NCBI RefSeq assembly: GCF_963169125.1
Contig: NC_084801.1
Coordinates: 112,061,061 to 112,125,060 of the forward strand
Length of the DNA: 64,000 bases
Origin: Humulus lupulus
Taxonomy: Eukaryota > Streptophyta > Magnoliopsida > Rosales > Cannabaceae
Direction: 5' to 3'
Part shown: piece by piece, positions 13,001 to 23,010 of the stretch
Layout: the number at the start of each line of letters is the position of its first letter
How positions within the stretch are numbered: the first letter of the stretch is position 1
The notes under the pieces: model-generated
Told to the model about the DNA's origin: nothing
Seen by the model: only the letters and a program-made list of their open reading frames with translations
Database searches by the model: none
Translations under genes and position numbers: made by a program

Positions 13001-13912
13001 CTAGCAAGCTTCTAGAACACGTAAATCAAATTGAACTTTCTTCTTCTCTTTTAGGTCTGAGAGACTCTTAGGAAAATTTCTCTTCCAATGACCCTTAACT
13101 CCCCAAAGAAAGCATGTCCCTTTGGGTTGCTTTTTATGGAAGTTTATTTTATCCTTATTCTCTTTGTTCTCCTTGCCGGTAGATGACTTTTTAGGCTTAT
13201 TTTCTTGTTTGTCATTGTCCTTTTCATTGGATTTCTTTCTCTTCTTGTTTTTCCTTTTTGAAGAGGAAGGTTTAGAATCAACAACATCTGCTTCTTCTAC
13301 TTTTGAATTACTCTTATTGAGTGATTTGAAAGTCTGCAACTCATTTAATAGCTAAGTCATATTATACTCCAACTTGTTCATAACATAGTTGGTAGTAAAT
13401 GTGGAAAAAGTTGGTGTGAGTGATTCAAGTATCAGGCTAACTTGAGTCCTCTCATCAATGGTTTCTCCATGAACTTTTGCATCATGCATTATATTGATCA
13501 TATTTAGAAAATGTTCTCTGACATAAACTCCTTTCTTCATTTTCATGTTCATATAGGCTCTAGTAGCCTCATGTCTGCATTGATCATACCATTGTCAAAA
13601 CATGGCTTAAAGAGACTCCTATATTTCATATGCAGTCTCCATATCTTCATGCTTCTTTCTGGGTACATCACTCATACTAGCCAGCATGTAGCATTTAGCC
13701 TCGTTGTTGGATAAAATCAAAGCATCATACGTCTCCCTAGCAGTTTTGGGAGCAGTGGTAGTAAGGACCTTAGCACATTCCTCGGTAATGACAAACTTGT
13801 GGTTCTCACAAATCAACACAAAGCTCATGTTGGATTTCTGTTTCATAAAATTATCACCAGTGATTTTTTCCTTTGCAAGTAAAGCAGTAACAGGGTTTGA
13901 GCTATTCATCAT
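13001..13912 (-). pseudogene. Copia gag
   Basis: The likely start is 13912 (MMNSSNPV). The frame runs through a UBN2-like capsid region (TYDAL, then after stops MNMKMKKG and LPTFSTF-type sequence) to a Lys-rich stretch and a zinc knuckle remnant, GTCFLWGVKGHWKRNF. In that remnant two of the Cys of CX2CX4HX4C are replaced (Trp and Phe). Stops near 13618 and 13350 and the damaged knuckle mark it as a pseudogene. Gag would form the virus-like particle. Confidence 0.8.
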
Positions 13913-14028
13913 TGGTTAAATAAATAAATAATATAGAAAATGAATTCAACATATATTATGAATATCAGTAAGTTTTGGAATAGTAAATATGATGCATGAA
14001 TGCAACAAATTTAAATAACACATAAAAA
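13913..14028 (-). other. Copia leader upstream of gag
   Basis: This AT-rich untranslated sequence lies between the gag start and the start of a tandemly duplicated block. I see no feature in it. Confidence 0.4.
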
Positions 14029-15960
14029 AAATAATTATTACTAATTTGATGATAAATTAATTTGAAAGTTAATGGACGAACCTTAGGGTAGGTCAGACTA
14101 ATCTTAAATTAATTTTGATACAATTCTATAATACATAAGTTAAAACATAAAATCAACTATTTTCTCTTTTGACTTATGAACAACTACTAGATTGGTCAAT
14201 ATTAACTAGTCCACTCGAAAGCCCAGTTAACCTTTGTGAGTGTAACCCATTATTTTAGAATAATGACTTAACGCAAGAGTGTGTCTTAGGGTCAGTCAAA
14301 CTTGAAATACATCAGTCAATCCTATTCTTTAAAGAAGTTAACCTTGAATAATAACACAGTAAGAAATCTTCCTTAGGGAGGCGCAAACAAAGGTGCCTCG
14401 AGGCCCATTCTAATGAAACATCAGTGTTAACTAGTAATGGAGACCATATGAGTTATTGTTATGTCTCCTGCTCCCACTCACTATATTAAAATATGTGTTT
14501 TCTCAAATCTACTTATGCTTTTTAATTAATTAAATTAATCAAATTATTTTACCAAATGATATTCTAATAATTACTAATCTCATTAAGCATTTAATCATTA
14601 ACAAGATTTAATCAAACTACTAAGTAGGCCCTTAATCTATCTAGTCAATAAATGTTCTAATTATTAAGAATATCATTTTCCTATTGTTGACTGTGTATTT
14701 AGCTAACGACGTGAGAACGTCAAATACGACAAACCTTCAAGAGAATGTAAACGACAACAGACGGTATAAACAAGAAAAGTAAATAACACACAGGATTTTT
14801 ATAGTGGTTCAGCCCCGATTGTCGGTAATAGCCTAATCCACTTAGAGTTGTAATTTATAGATCTATACTCAAGATCAGATGGACTGAGCCAACTGAGTTT
14901 CTTCAGTACAGATTGTGAAAATACAAGAGTTCTCTCAAATATCAGCACTTTCTCTCTCTAGAATACACAGACCCAATTTTCTCTCTCTAGAAAGAAGAAG
15001 CAGCAGGAAGCCCCCCTCTCATCCCATCAGCCCTCTATTTATAGGCTTAGGGTCATACAACTGATATCCCTTAGCACCGGGATATTTTATTATTCATCTT
15101 ATATTTATATTACAAAGAAACATTCAAAATTCGAAATGTAACAAACCCCACATTTGTGGGAAGAATGAGAGATTCCCGCGTATGTTGTTGAAGCTGTCTC
15201 TGGGAATCTTGACTTAGTCTCCTCTAGCTAGTTGATCCACCTCCTACTGACCACTCATGCAAGTGTTGGTCGGACATGCATGGTGGTAGGACATGTTTTT
15301 GTGGGTTGAACGTGCATGGTGGTAGGACATGCACTTATCTCCTCTAACATGGCACTCTCCTCTAGCATGCCATGTTCCTCCTTGAACCAATCTCCTTGGC
15401 TTCTCCTCGGACCAAGGTGGTCCAAGGCAACCTCCTTGGCACCTCACCTCGGGTGAGTCCGAGCTTACCTCCTCCAATCAAGGTCCGATCGGACCTTGTG
15501 GCCTTCTCCTCGGACCAAGGTGGTCCGAGGCATCCTCCTCTTGCCTTCTCCTTGGACCAAGGTGGTCCAAGGCATCCTCCTTGACATCTTACCTTGGACA
15601 AGTTCAAGGCATTCTCCTTTAGCATTTCCCAAGCATGTCCGATCGGACATTGTGTAGGCTCTCCTTGCCAAAATCTAAGTCTCCATTCTTGACTTGCATG
15701 GGACTCCTCCTCCTTAGCTACTTACCTTGGACACTTTTGGGCCAACACTTAGGAAACCTTGGGAGGCTTACCTCAGACACACCCTTGGGGTCTCCTAGGA
15801 CCACTTTCTCCTTGGGGTCTCCTAAGACCACTCTCTTTAGCCTCCTAGGATGCATTTTGTCATCTTTATTGCCATGCCATTGATCTCCAATTTTTGGGTA
15901 TAACACCTATCTAATAAAATGATTTATCAAATATGTCTTTGTTGACACGGTTTTTCGCAA
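14029..15960. repeat. Tandem duplication, unit 1 (interrupted by a solo LTR)
   Basis: Starting at AATAATTATTACT, about 655 bp of this unit matches unit 2 (15961-16660) at roughly 95% by eye. The unit is interrupted at 14685-15905 by a solo LTR and resumes at 15911. It ends with an 18 bp sequence, TGTTGACACGGTTTTTCG (15940-15957), that is also the first 18 bases of the Tat-2 LTR at 16645. The block contains no gene. Confidence 0.85.
14685..15905 (-). repeat. Solo LTR rich in palindromes (1221 bp)
   Basis: It runs TGTTGACTG...GTATAACA and is flanked by a perfect CCTAT duplication (14680-14684 and 15906-15910). CTATAAATAG on the minus strand (15035-15044) suggests minus orientation. The right half has three copies of GGACCAAGGTGGTCC (15409, 15512, 15554), an 18 bp perfect palindrome (15480-15497) and a 16 bp one (15635-15650). 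The overlapping open frames at 15244-15906 on both strands arise from these repeats and are not treated as genes. The family of origin is not known to me. Confidence 0.85.
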
Positions 15961-16660
15961 AAACAATTATTACTGATTCCATGATAAATTAATTTGAAAG
16001 TTAATGGACGAACCTTAGGGTAGGTCAGACTAATCTTAAATTAATTTTGAGACAATTCTCTAATACATAAGTTAAAACATAAAATCAACTATTTTCTCTT
16101 TTGACTTATGAAAAACTACTAGATTGGTCAATATTAACTAGTCCACTCGAAAGCCAAGTTAACCTTTGTGAGTGTAACCCATTATTTTAGATTAATGACT
16201 TAACGCAAGAGTCTGTTTTAGGGTCAGTCAAACTTGAAATACATCAGTCAATCCTGTTCTGTAAAGAAGTCAACCTTGAATAATAACACAGTCAGAAACC
16301 TTCCTTAGGGGGCGCAAACAAAGGTGCCTCGAGGCCCATTCCGATGAAACATCGGTGTTAACTAGTAATGGAGACCATATGAGTTATTGTTATGTCTCCT
16401 ACACCCACTCACTATATTAAAATATGTGTTTTCTCAAAACTACTTATGCTTTTTAATTAATTTAATTAATCAAATTATTTTACCAAATGATATTCTAAAA
16501 ATTACCAATCTCATTAAGCATTTAATCATTAACATGATTTAATCAAATTACTAAGTAGGCCCTTAAACTATCTAGTCAATAACTGTTCTAATTATTAATA
16601 ATATCATATTCTTATATAATAAAATGAATTATCAAATATGTCTTTGTTGACACGGTTTTT
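15961..16660. repeat. Tandem duplication, unit 2
   Basis: This is the second copy of the ~700 bp block, uninterrupted. It carries the same order of landmarks as unit 1 (GTTAATGGACGAACC, then TCGAGGCCCATTC, then TTGTTGACACGG) with scattered substitutions. It ends against, or inside the first bases of, the Tat-2 LTR. Confidence 0.85.
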
Positions 16661-17273
16661 CGGCAACAGTGAATTAAGAAAATAACAAGGTTGAATTAGT
16701 GCGTGATGATAAACCGAAGTAAGAAAATAACTCTCAAGAACACGAGTCTATATTATTAATTCTTTTCTCAATATATTTTGATAGAGTTTCGGTATTACAG
16801 AATAATCCTCCCATTTCCTATCCAATATTCTCAGTATTTATAGAGAAATTCCTTGGACAGGTTTGGGTAACCGTGTGAGTCAATCACAGATTTACACATT
16901 TATTACATTTAATATGAAATATTCCCATTTATACTAGGATACGATATGATCATGAAATACTTAGTCTCCTAATATTTGGGACAATTGATATAACAGGCTG
17001 GCCATATATGATCGTATACAGTATCCGGGTCTTCAGGGATCCGCAGATACACCATATCTTCAATTACCCCGAGCTCATATTGAGGAGGTCGTGCCTTATA
17101 AATATTATAAGCTCGCACTTAATAATACATGCATCCTTAGCTCGTACAACCATCATGAAAATCGTGCTGTCTATATGGAAAATACATGGACTCCTTGGCT
17201 ATTTCTTCCATGCATTTATTTGCCAACTGTACACGATCTGAGTGAAAGACCCATGCTGAAATTAGGATACACA
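16645..17273 (-). repeat. 3' LTR of Tat-2 (629 bp)
   Basis: In plus coordinates the repeat runs TGTTGACACGG...GGATACACA, and on the minus strand it begins TGTGTATCC directly after a PPT (17274-17287). ATTTATAG near 16838 is a TATA box on the minus strand. Its length and the TGTTGAC end match the Tat-1 LTR (573 bp). The paired 5' LTR is missing because the element is truncated at about 27735. Confidence 0.75.
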
Positions 17274-17287
17274 TTTGTCCCCCAAGT
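17274..17287 (-). other. Polypurine tract of Tat-2
   Basis: The pyrimidine run TTTGTCCCCCAAGT directly adjoins the LTR end, so on the minus strand it is a purine tract followed by TGTGTATCC. Two further identical PPT-like cores (GCCCCCCAAGGA) occur at 18082 and 22763. Confidence 0.7.
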
Positions 17288-17539
17288 CCCTGCTCGTGGT
17301 TTATGATGTCACCTTCTGACCTACACAGTAGGGCTTTTAGACTTTTATAGCAATAAACCATGTCTGCCCACTACTCGAGTAGTGGACACATGGAACAACA
17401 CAATTGGCACCTGTTCGGGTTTCGAGGACTGCAATAATTGTCTTGTCAACTTTTTGCCACCGTTTTGTCTTTTGAAACATAACCCTTGGATCTTGTACTG
17501 ACCAAATCGGATGGCTCAAATTGATCTATGCTGTTTACA

Positions 17540-17760
17540 TATAAATAGGATAAACAATTTCCACAGTTCACCACCTTTTATTCGAAATCTTTCTTCATCT
17601 TCTCTCTTCTGCATTTTCAAACCCTTTTTCTTTCTCAGAGAAAAGAAACCCAAAAACCTTTTGTTGCAACATCTCTCTGAAATCCAGTTGCTCAATTACT
17701 TAGGAGTCTTCCAGAATTCTTCCTTGCGAAATCTACGTCTTCCATCGACGAACACACTGT
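17540..17760 (+). promoter_or_regulatory. TATA box and 5' leader exon of the Tat-2 antisense gene
   Basis: TATAAATAG at 17540-17548 is followed by a pyrimidine-rich leader typical of plant 5' UTRs, and then a strong splice donor ACT^GTAAGTC with GT at 17759. A plausible acceptor is AATCTTAG at 18267-18274, shortly before the ATG at 18320. A second TATATAAG lies at about 18217. The set mirrors the minus-strand signals of Tat-1 at 437-618. Confidence 0.5.
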
Positions 17761-18319
17761 AAGTCTTATTGTTTTGAAGAAACTTTTTCTTTACTGATTT
17801 ATGTGCTTTATTTACCATGCTCACCCATGCTTCACCATAGTCAGTATTAGGTTGTTTTCTCAATGTTTTTGGCACATAGGCTTCTACTTAGGTTTACTAA
17901 GAAGGTCTTAGAGTATTTCTTAAAACGATGATATTAACAGAATTGGGTCATTTCTGGGTAAATTTTGGTAGCTTATGGAAAATTTTAGGAAATACCCATT
18001 CGGGATATAGAAGATGAAAGGTTAGGGCTCAAAACCAGATTACTTAAGGAACATGCTTCTTGGGTGGTTTTTCTCTAAATCGCCCCCCAAGGATAGTACT
18101 GGCCGGATTTTCTGACACACGGATCCCTAAACATCAAGGGTCTATTGGGAAACTGAGGCGCGTAGCATAAGGTAGCGCGTGGGATCACACAATGGACTGA
18201 GACTAACTCAACTCGTATATAAGAGATAGCATTCTCCCCCTTACCTCCATGTCATAACCTTTAAAAAATCTTAGATCGCCTACTAAGTAACTGAACATTC
18301 TGGTTCGTTACTCGATCTA

Positions 18320-19680
18320 ATGGCATCCAAGAAGAGCATTCCCAAGAAGAGCGTACCCAAGAAGAATGCATCTATCTTGTCTGCTCAGCAAACAAACAAG
18401 GGAAAAGAGATTGCCTCCGAATCTCCCCTTCCTCATTTTGGCCCACTGGTATAGAGGGAGATTGTGGTCGACCCCAATGCGATCTTTGAGGTAGAGACAA
18501 TTGCCTCAAAAATTACGACCCAAGGAAGGGTCAACAAAATTATGTTGAGCCATAATATAGAGGTCGGGTCTAGAGTCCTCATTGCCCGACCTCCGTTCAA
18601 AGGGGAACAGAGCTGTACAGCTCTCCAGGATGACTTCACGACCTAGAGTGACGAGCATCTAAAGGCGAGGGCCTTCCTTCCCTTGGATCAGTACTTCGCT
18701 GACTTCCTGAATTATGTGAAGTTGGCACCTTTTCAGCTCCCCCCAAATTCATACAGACTTCTGGTGGGGCTGAAATATCTATTTTTGAAGCATGAGTGGG
18801 AGGTCCCCACTCCGGCAGATATTTTGTACTTCTTCTGCCTTAAGGCTAGCCTAGAGCAAAAGGGGCGAGTTGACGGATTCTACTACCTTGCCAGATTCCT
18901 GAACTCTGCTTCGGTCATCGAGCTCCCAAGCCACCCCAACGACTACAAGGATCAATTATTCATGTCGAGTGGGTTCCGAAACTGTGAGCATCGATACTTC
19001 AACCGTCCTCGTAAGTCTTTTTTCTTTTCTTAGCTTGTCAAATCCTTCTTTTTCCTTTTTAATGACATACTCCTTGTGCATATGTTAATTGAGTTTATTT
19101 TTGTGCAACCATATTCACGAGGACAGGGAAGTCAGTGACCCTCGGGGGTCAATATGAAATGTTGTCTGGGCTTCCACCCAGCCAGAAGGACTATCGCCAG
19201 CTCATGGATGACGCCATGATGGTGGCGTGTAAGCTGATCAGCAAAGGCCAAATGCAGGCCTTAAGAAGGACCCGAGCTACCCTTCTGATAGTCCACGAGC
19301 TCCCACCTTCCCAAGAAGAAGACTCAGAAGCTGCTGAAGGCGAGGAGCGAGAGGAGGATGAGGTACCTCTTGTGCTGAAGAGGAAGGTTCCTGAGGTTGC
19401 TCGGGAACTTCATTTAGAGCGAGCTGCATCAGGGGGTAGCAGCCTCCCCTCATGCCAAGGTAACCCATACCCTTATAGGGAATTAGATAGGGCTATTGCC
19501 GACTTTAGGCTAGTTAGATTTAACCCAAATCAGCTTGTCCATCGCCACCCTAATAATCCAGACCGTAATATTACCCTGCTCCAGTGCGTGGATCACTTAG
19601 TGTTTTGCCATGATATGAGTTACCCTAGAGGTACTATTGTCGTAGATAATACCTCAACCTTTAGGTCAGCCATTTTTTAG
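18320..19680 (+). pseudogene. Antisense ORF of Tat-2, N-terminal and central part, with an intron
   Basis: The reading starts at ATG 18320 with a Lys-rich repeat (SIPKKSVPKK) and continues through a hydrophobic region rich in aromatic residues (FLPLDQYFADFLNYVKLAPF). It crosses a 116 bp intron (donor GTAAGTC 19011, acceptor ACAG ending 19126, phase 1) and carries on as KSVTLGGQYEMLSGLPPSQK and an acidic Glu-rich stretch (EEDSEAAEGEEREEDE). In-frame stops near 18450, 18643 and 19678 make this copy non-functional. I do not recognise a domain. By position and strand it is the additional antisense ORF known in Tat-lineage elements, whose function is unknown. Confidence 0.6.
19011..19126 (+). other. 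Predicted intron of the antisense ORF
   Basis: GTAAGTC...ACAG, with a T-rich body, interrupts the ORF exactly where the frame changes. Removing 116 bases joins the codons RP-R-KSVTLGG in one frame. The fit of donor, acceptor and phase is good evidence that the gene is transcribed in the plus direction, opposite to the retrotransposon. Confidence 0.6.
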
Positions 19681-19830
19681 GAGTATGGGACCTATCGTAG
19701 GTCGTGACCCTCTTTGCTCCAAGGCGCCTTTGCCCCTGGATTTAGGCAATATGTAGACGAGTCTAGACCCAAGATAGAACCTGAGCCCGACCTCCTATAA
19801 TCCAAGAAATTCTAGACTTAGATTCCCCTT

Positions 19831-19904
19831 CTCCTCCAGTAATCCCAAGGCCAGAGGTCGTGATAATAGACTCCTTCAGTAATCCCAAGGCCGGAGGTCG
19901 TGAC
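19831..19904. repeat. 40 bp direct repeat, two copies
   Basis: The block CAGTAATCCCAAGGCC plus GAGGTCGTGA occurs at 19831-19864 and 19871-19904 with two or three mismatches. It lies at the left edge of the LTR fragment inserted in the antisense gene and may be a coding repeat of that gene. Confidence 0.7.
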
Positions 19905-21881
19905 AACAATCAGATATACAACAAGTCATACAACTCACATAAGCAGTGGCATCAATCCTCAAACCAATAATCAGTTATTCAGATAACAAACTCATCACAG
20001 TCATTAATTAAACAACATTAAACATACCACACCAAAATACAGGGCCGGTGCCCTTAGGCCGCACCCTTTGATTATCCCACTGACTCTAGCTCGCTTAGGC
20101 CGAGCTCAGTGATTATATATTTAACCTCAGCTACCAGTGGCTGAGCCGCATCATGTGCGCAAATATTGATTCCGACACTCTTAGGCCGTCCATCACATGT
20201 CCCATGGCATAATACCATCTCATGACATCACATATAAATATAGGGAGCTCTTAGTCTCAACAACAACACATAAACGGGTACAATTTCTTACCTTTGATTC
20301 CGATAGCTTTGATTAGTGAAATCGACCTTCAAGAAAGATCTCGTCCGAGCTGTAGCGTACACTTAGTCACAGCCATAAATTAGAATCATCACTAAACTTC
20401 AATTCCAAAACCTAACCTCGAGACCAATCTCGAGCCCTCGGGAAGACCTAATTCCACCAAATGGGGTGGTGGCATCAAACCCCAAGCCTCTGAAGCAAAA
20501 ACCCTAAGAAACGACCCAAAAATCCACTTCTGAAGGCAGGGTAGCGCTACAGCGCCACAAAGTGGGTGCTACAACGCTACAAGCAGAGCCAAAAGCCCCC
20601 CAGGAAGCCAGTAGAGCGTTGTAGCACTCTAAGGCTAGCGCAATAGTGCTACAAGCAACACACTTTAACCTCTGGTTTTCTCCCTCAAATTTCCTCGAGC
20701 CAAAACCCCCTAGAACACCTCCAAATCTCAACTACAGTTCAAAACAAGCCTACCATTCACTACATCTCACCCCACATGACCCATCAACCTCAATTCTAGC
20801 CACATGCATCATCAAACAAAGAAAACAAGAATTGAACTCAGAATTCAATAACTCCACTAGAAACTCAGAAATTCAAGACCTCAAAGCCAGAAATTGTTAC
20901 CTTCAATGGGGAATTTCGACCTTAGGTTATCTCTATGCCCTTCTAGCCTTTAGCTCCTCAATTCTTCAAGCTCAATTCCCCTAACTTCCATCCAAAACTC
21001 AAGCTTAGAAATTACCTCAACAAAATCCAGAAAAACTCATCAGAAATCTTTAGACCTTACTTCAATTGAGCTTAATTCAAGTGGAACTTCCTAGCTTCAC
21101 CAAGGATCCAAGTGCTAAGCCTTAGCCTAAGCCTCCTTTGAATTACAGCTCCAAAACTTCTCAAGAAATGGTGAAGGATGGCCTAAACCGAGAGAGAGAA
21201 AGAGCCTTTATTTTCCTTCTTCCTTTCCTTCTTCTTTTCTATCTTTTAGCTTCCACTATGTTCTACAAATCCCACTAAGTGCAAAAAGGCAAATTAATAC
21301 TTATCTCTTTTTAAAACAAATGACATTTTTGCCCTTCCATTAAAACCTAAGCCTTTAAACATACCAAGGGCATTTTGGTCATTTGCTCCCAATTCCCTCT
21401 AATTCCGCGAGTGTCCCAAATAATTACCGCTTAAACCCTGACATCTAACTAATCACCAATTATTTTCCTCAATGTAAAATAGTCTCCATTATATTTCCCA
21501 GATTCCAGAAATACCCCCAGTCTCCCCCGAGCTCGGAATAAATTCCCACCGTGACTTTTTCGCTAAACCGCTCACTAGGATTGCCTCGAGTCACAAGCTA
21601 CAAATATATCCACATAATAATGTGGTCTCAATAATTTTTCACAAATATTTACATTTATGCCCTCAACGGGCCAAAATTACGAATAAGCCCTTATAACCTA
21701 ATTGAGGCCTACATGCATACTAATACTCATAATCATGCATCTCATATATCAAAATAATCATATAGGCATGCTTATCACATAATCATGTATTTAATCATTT
21801 AAATCACACGTAATCTAGTTATGCCCTCTTGACACACTAATCAAGGCTCTTAAGCCTTATTAGTAATTTTGGGTCATTACA
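19905..21881. repeat. LTR fragment, gypsy TGTAATGCCC family, copy 3 (5'-truncated)
   Basis: The right end GGGTCATTACA (21881) matches the family end, but the left end lacks the TGTAATGCCC start and roughly the first 400 bases. The body shares the family blocks (CCACATAATAATGTGG, GCCCTCAACGGGCCAAAA, AAGCCTTATTAG). It interrupts the antisense gene of Tat-2. No duplication could be recognised, as expected for a truncated copy. Open frames inside it (20504-20731, 20646-20984) look spurious. Confidence 0.75.
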
Positions 21882-21885
21882 TCGA

Positions 21886-22165
21886 GGTTGCTGAGGCCAA
21901 AGCAAAATAGCTAGAGGTCGAGGCTGCGGTTAAAGAAGAGAAGGCAGTCTCACTGTCCTCCATGGAAGACATGTTGTACCATGGTTGGGCTTTTCACCAG
22001 GATGGCAACTTTTCTTTCATGGCTCCCGAGCGGTGGGATCCATACCTTGAAAAGTTCAAGGCCCGGATCTTGCAAGAGCCGTTGGAAACAGGGGATGCTA
22101 CTATAGCGGGCGAGCAGGAGATCAAGGAGGTCACGTCCTCAGAGCGTCGTGGAGGGGCTCAATGA
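21886..22165 (+). pseudogene. Antisense ORF of Tat-2, C-terminal part
   Basis: After the LTR fragment the same plus-strand reading resumes: a Glu/Lys/Ala-rich helix with one in-frame stop (near 21910), then MEDMLYHGWAFHQDGNFSFM and a tail ending at TGA 22165. The aromatic DGNFSFM segment followed by WDPYLEKF looks like a compact conserved C-terminal domain. A T-rich sequence typical of a 3' UTR follows. Confidence 0.55.
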
Positions 22166-23010
22166 AGTCTTCGTTGTTTTGCTCTTTCCTTCTTTTTTTT
22201 ATTTGTTTGTAAACAATTGCCTTTGGGCTTAGTTTAAGGTTTTCCTCCTCGGGACAACTTGAATTTCTATTCATATATCTAACTTTTAATCTACTTGTCT
22301 TTTCCTTGATTATCTCTCATGTTTATGCTTTCTTAGACTTGCACATTCAAGATTTTAGGAATCGATTTTTAGATCAGGATAGATATTTTGAGTTTGGTTA
22401 TATCCAAATTTAATGTGTTGATTTATATCATACTTTTTAAGTGTTAGGCCTTGGACCCGGTTGTATCCAGGATTTGAAATATTTTAAACTTAGTTCGTGT
22501 TACGTTTATTGACATCTCGAGCTTCTAAAAAAAAGCCATCGAATATGCAATTTTGCTCACTTCTAAGTTTTGTATTCAGTTGTATCAAGGATTTTAAATG
22601 ATTTTAACTTAGTTCGTGCTAGTTTTATTGACACCCCGAGCTCTTAAAAAGTTGTCGGATAATCAATTTTCTAAGCTTCTAAGTTTCTGACCTGGTTGTA
22701 TCCAGGATAGTTTTGTACCTGGTTGTATCCAGGATTTTAAGTAGATCCACCTCGGGTTATATGCCCCCCAAGGAACCAGAATGTAAAAACTTTCTTAGTT
22801 GCTTTTACAAACATCAATACACGAGCTAATTGATAAATAACCTTATAAAGAAAACTTTTTTAAAAACACGCTAACAAGAAAAATTATATAATAATCCCCT
22901 GTTATTTAATTAAATGGCTTTTATAACTAAGCCTTACATAAGTGGTTGGTAATACTTCTTCAAGTGCATGGCGTTCTAGGTCTGTGGGACTGCTTCTCCA
23001 TTAAACCGAG
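22166..23010. repeat. Spacer with repeated hairpin CCTGGTTGTATCCAGG
   Basis: Four versions of a 16 bp hairpin (22456, 22575, 22691 and 22718) lie in an imperfect ~120 bp tandem arrangement that also repeats AACTTAGTTCGTG and ATTGACA. A PPT-like GCCCCCCAAGGA occurs at 22763. No coding sequence is visible. It corresponds to the hypervariable 3' non-coding region of Tat elements. Confidence 0.6.

Larger units (their letters stand above)
1424..16644 (-). mobile_element. Decayed Ty1/copia retrotransposon with four nested solo LTRs
   Basis: Reading right to left the order is leader, gag, protease, integrase, reverse transcriptase, RNase H, PPT and 3' LTR, which is the copia order (integrase before RT). 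Solo LTRs interrupt it at 3397-5683, 5804-7740 and 9926-12286. The copia reading resumes on each far side; for example the integrase motif FIDD ends at the right border of the third LTR and continues with YSRFGYLFF on its left border. The 5' LTR is absent, replaced at about 16645 by the Tat-2 LTR. Many stops and frameshifts show it is long dead. Confidence 0.85.

Noticed and set aside
15244..15906. Overlapping open frames on both strands in the palindromic LTR
   Set aside because: They arise from GC-rich palindromic repeats, contain no recognisable domain, and lie in a solo LTR with clear TSD.
18082..18092. True 3' end of Tat-2 at the PPT-like motif 18082
   Set aside because: No TG...CA LTR end adjoins it, whereas the tract at 17274 is followed directly by TGTGTATCC on the minus strand.
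20504..20984. Opposed open frames in the LTR fragment of Tat-2
   Set aside because: Same reasoning: non-coding LTR body, not conserved among copies of the family.
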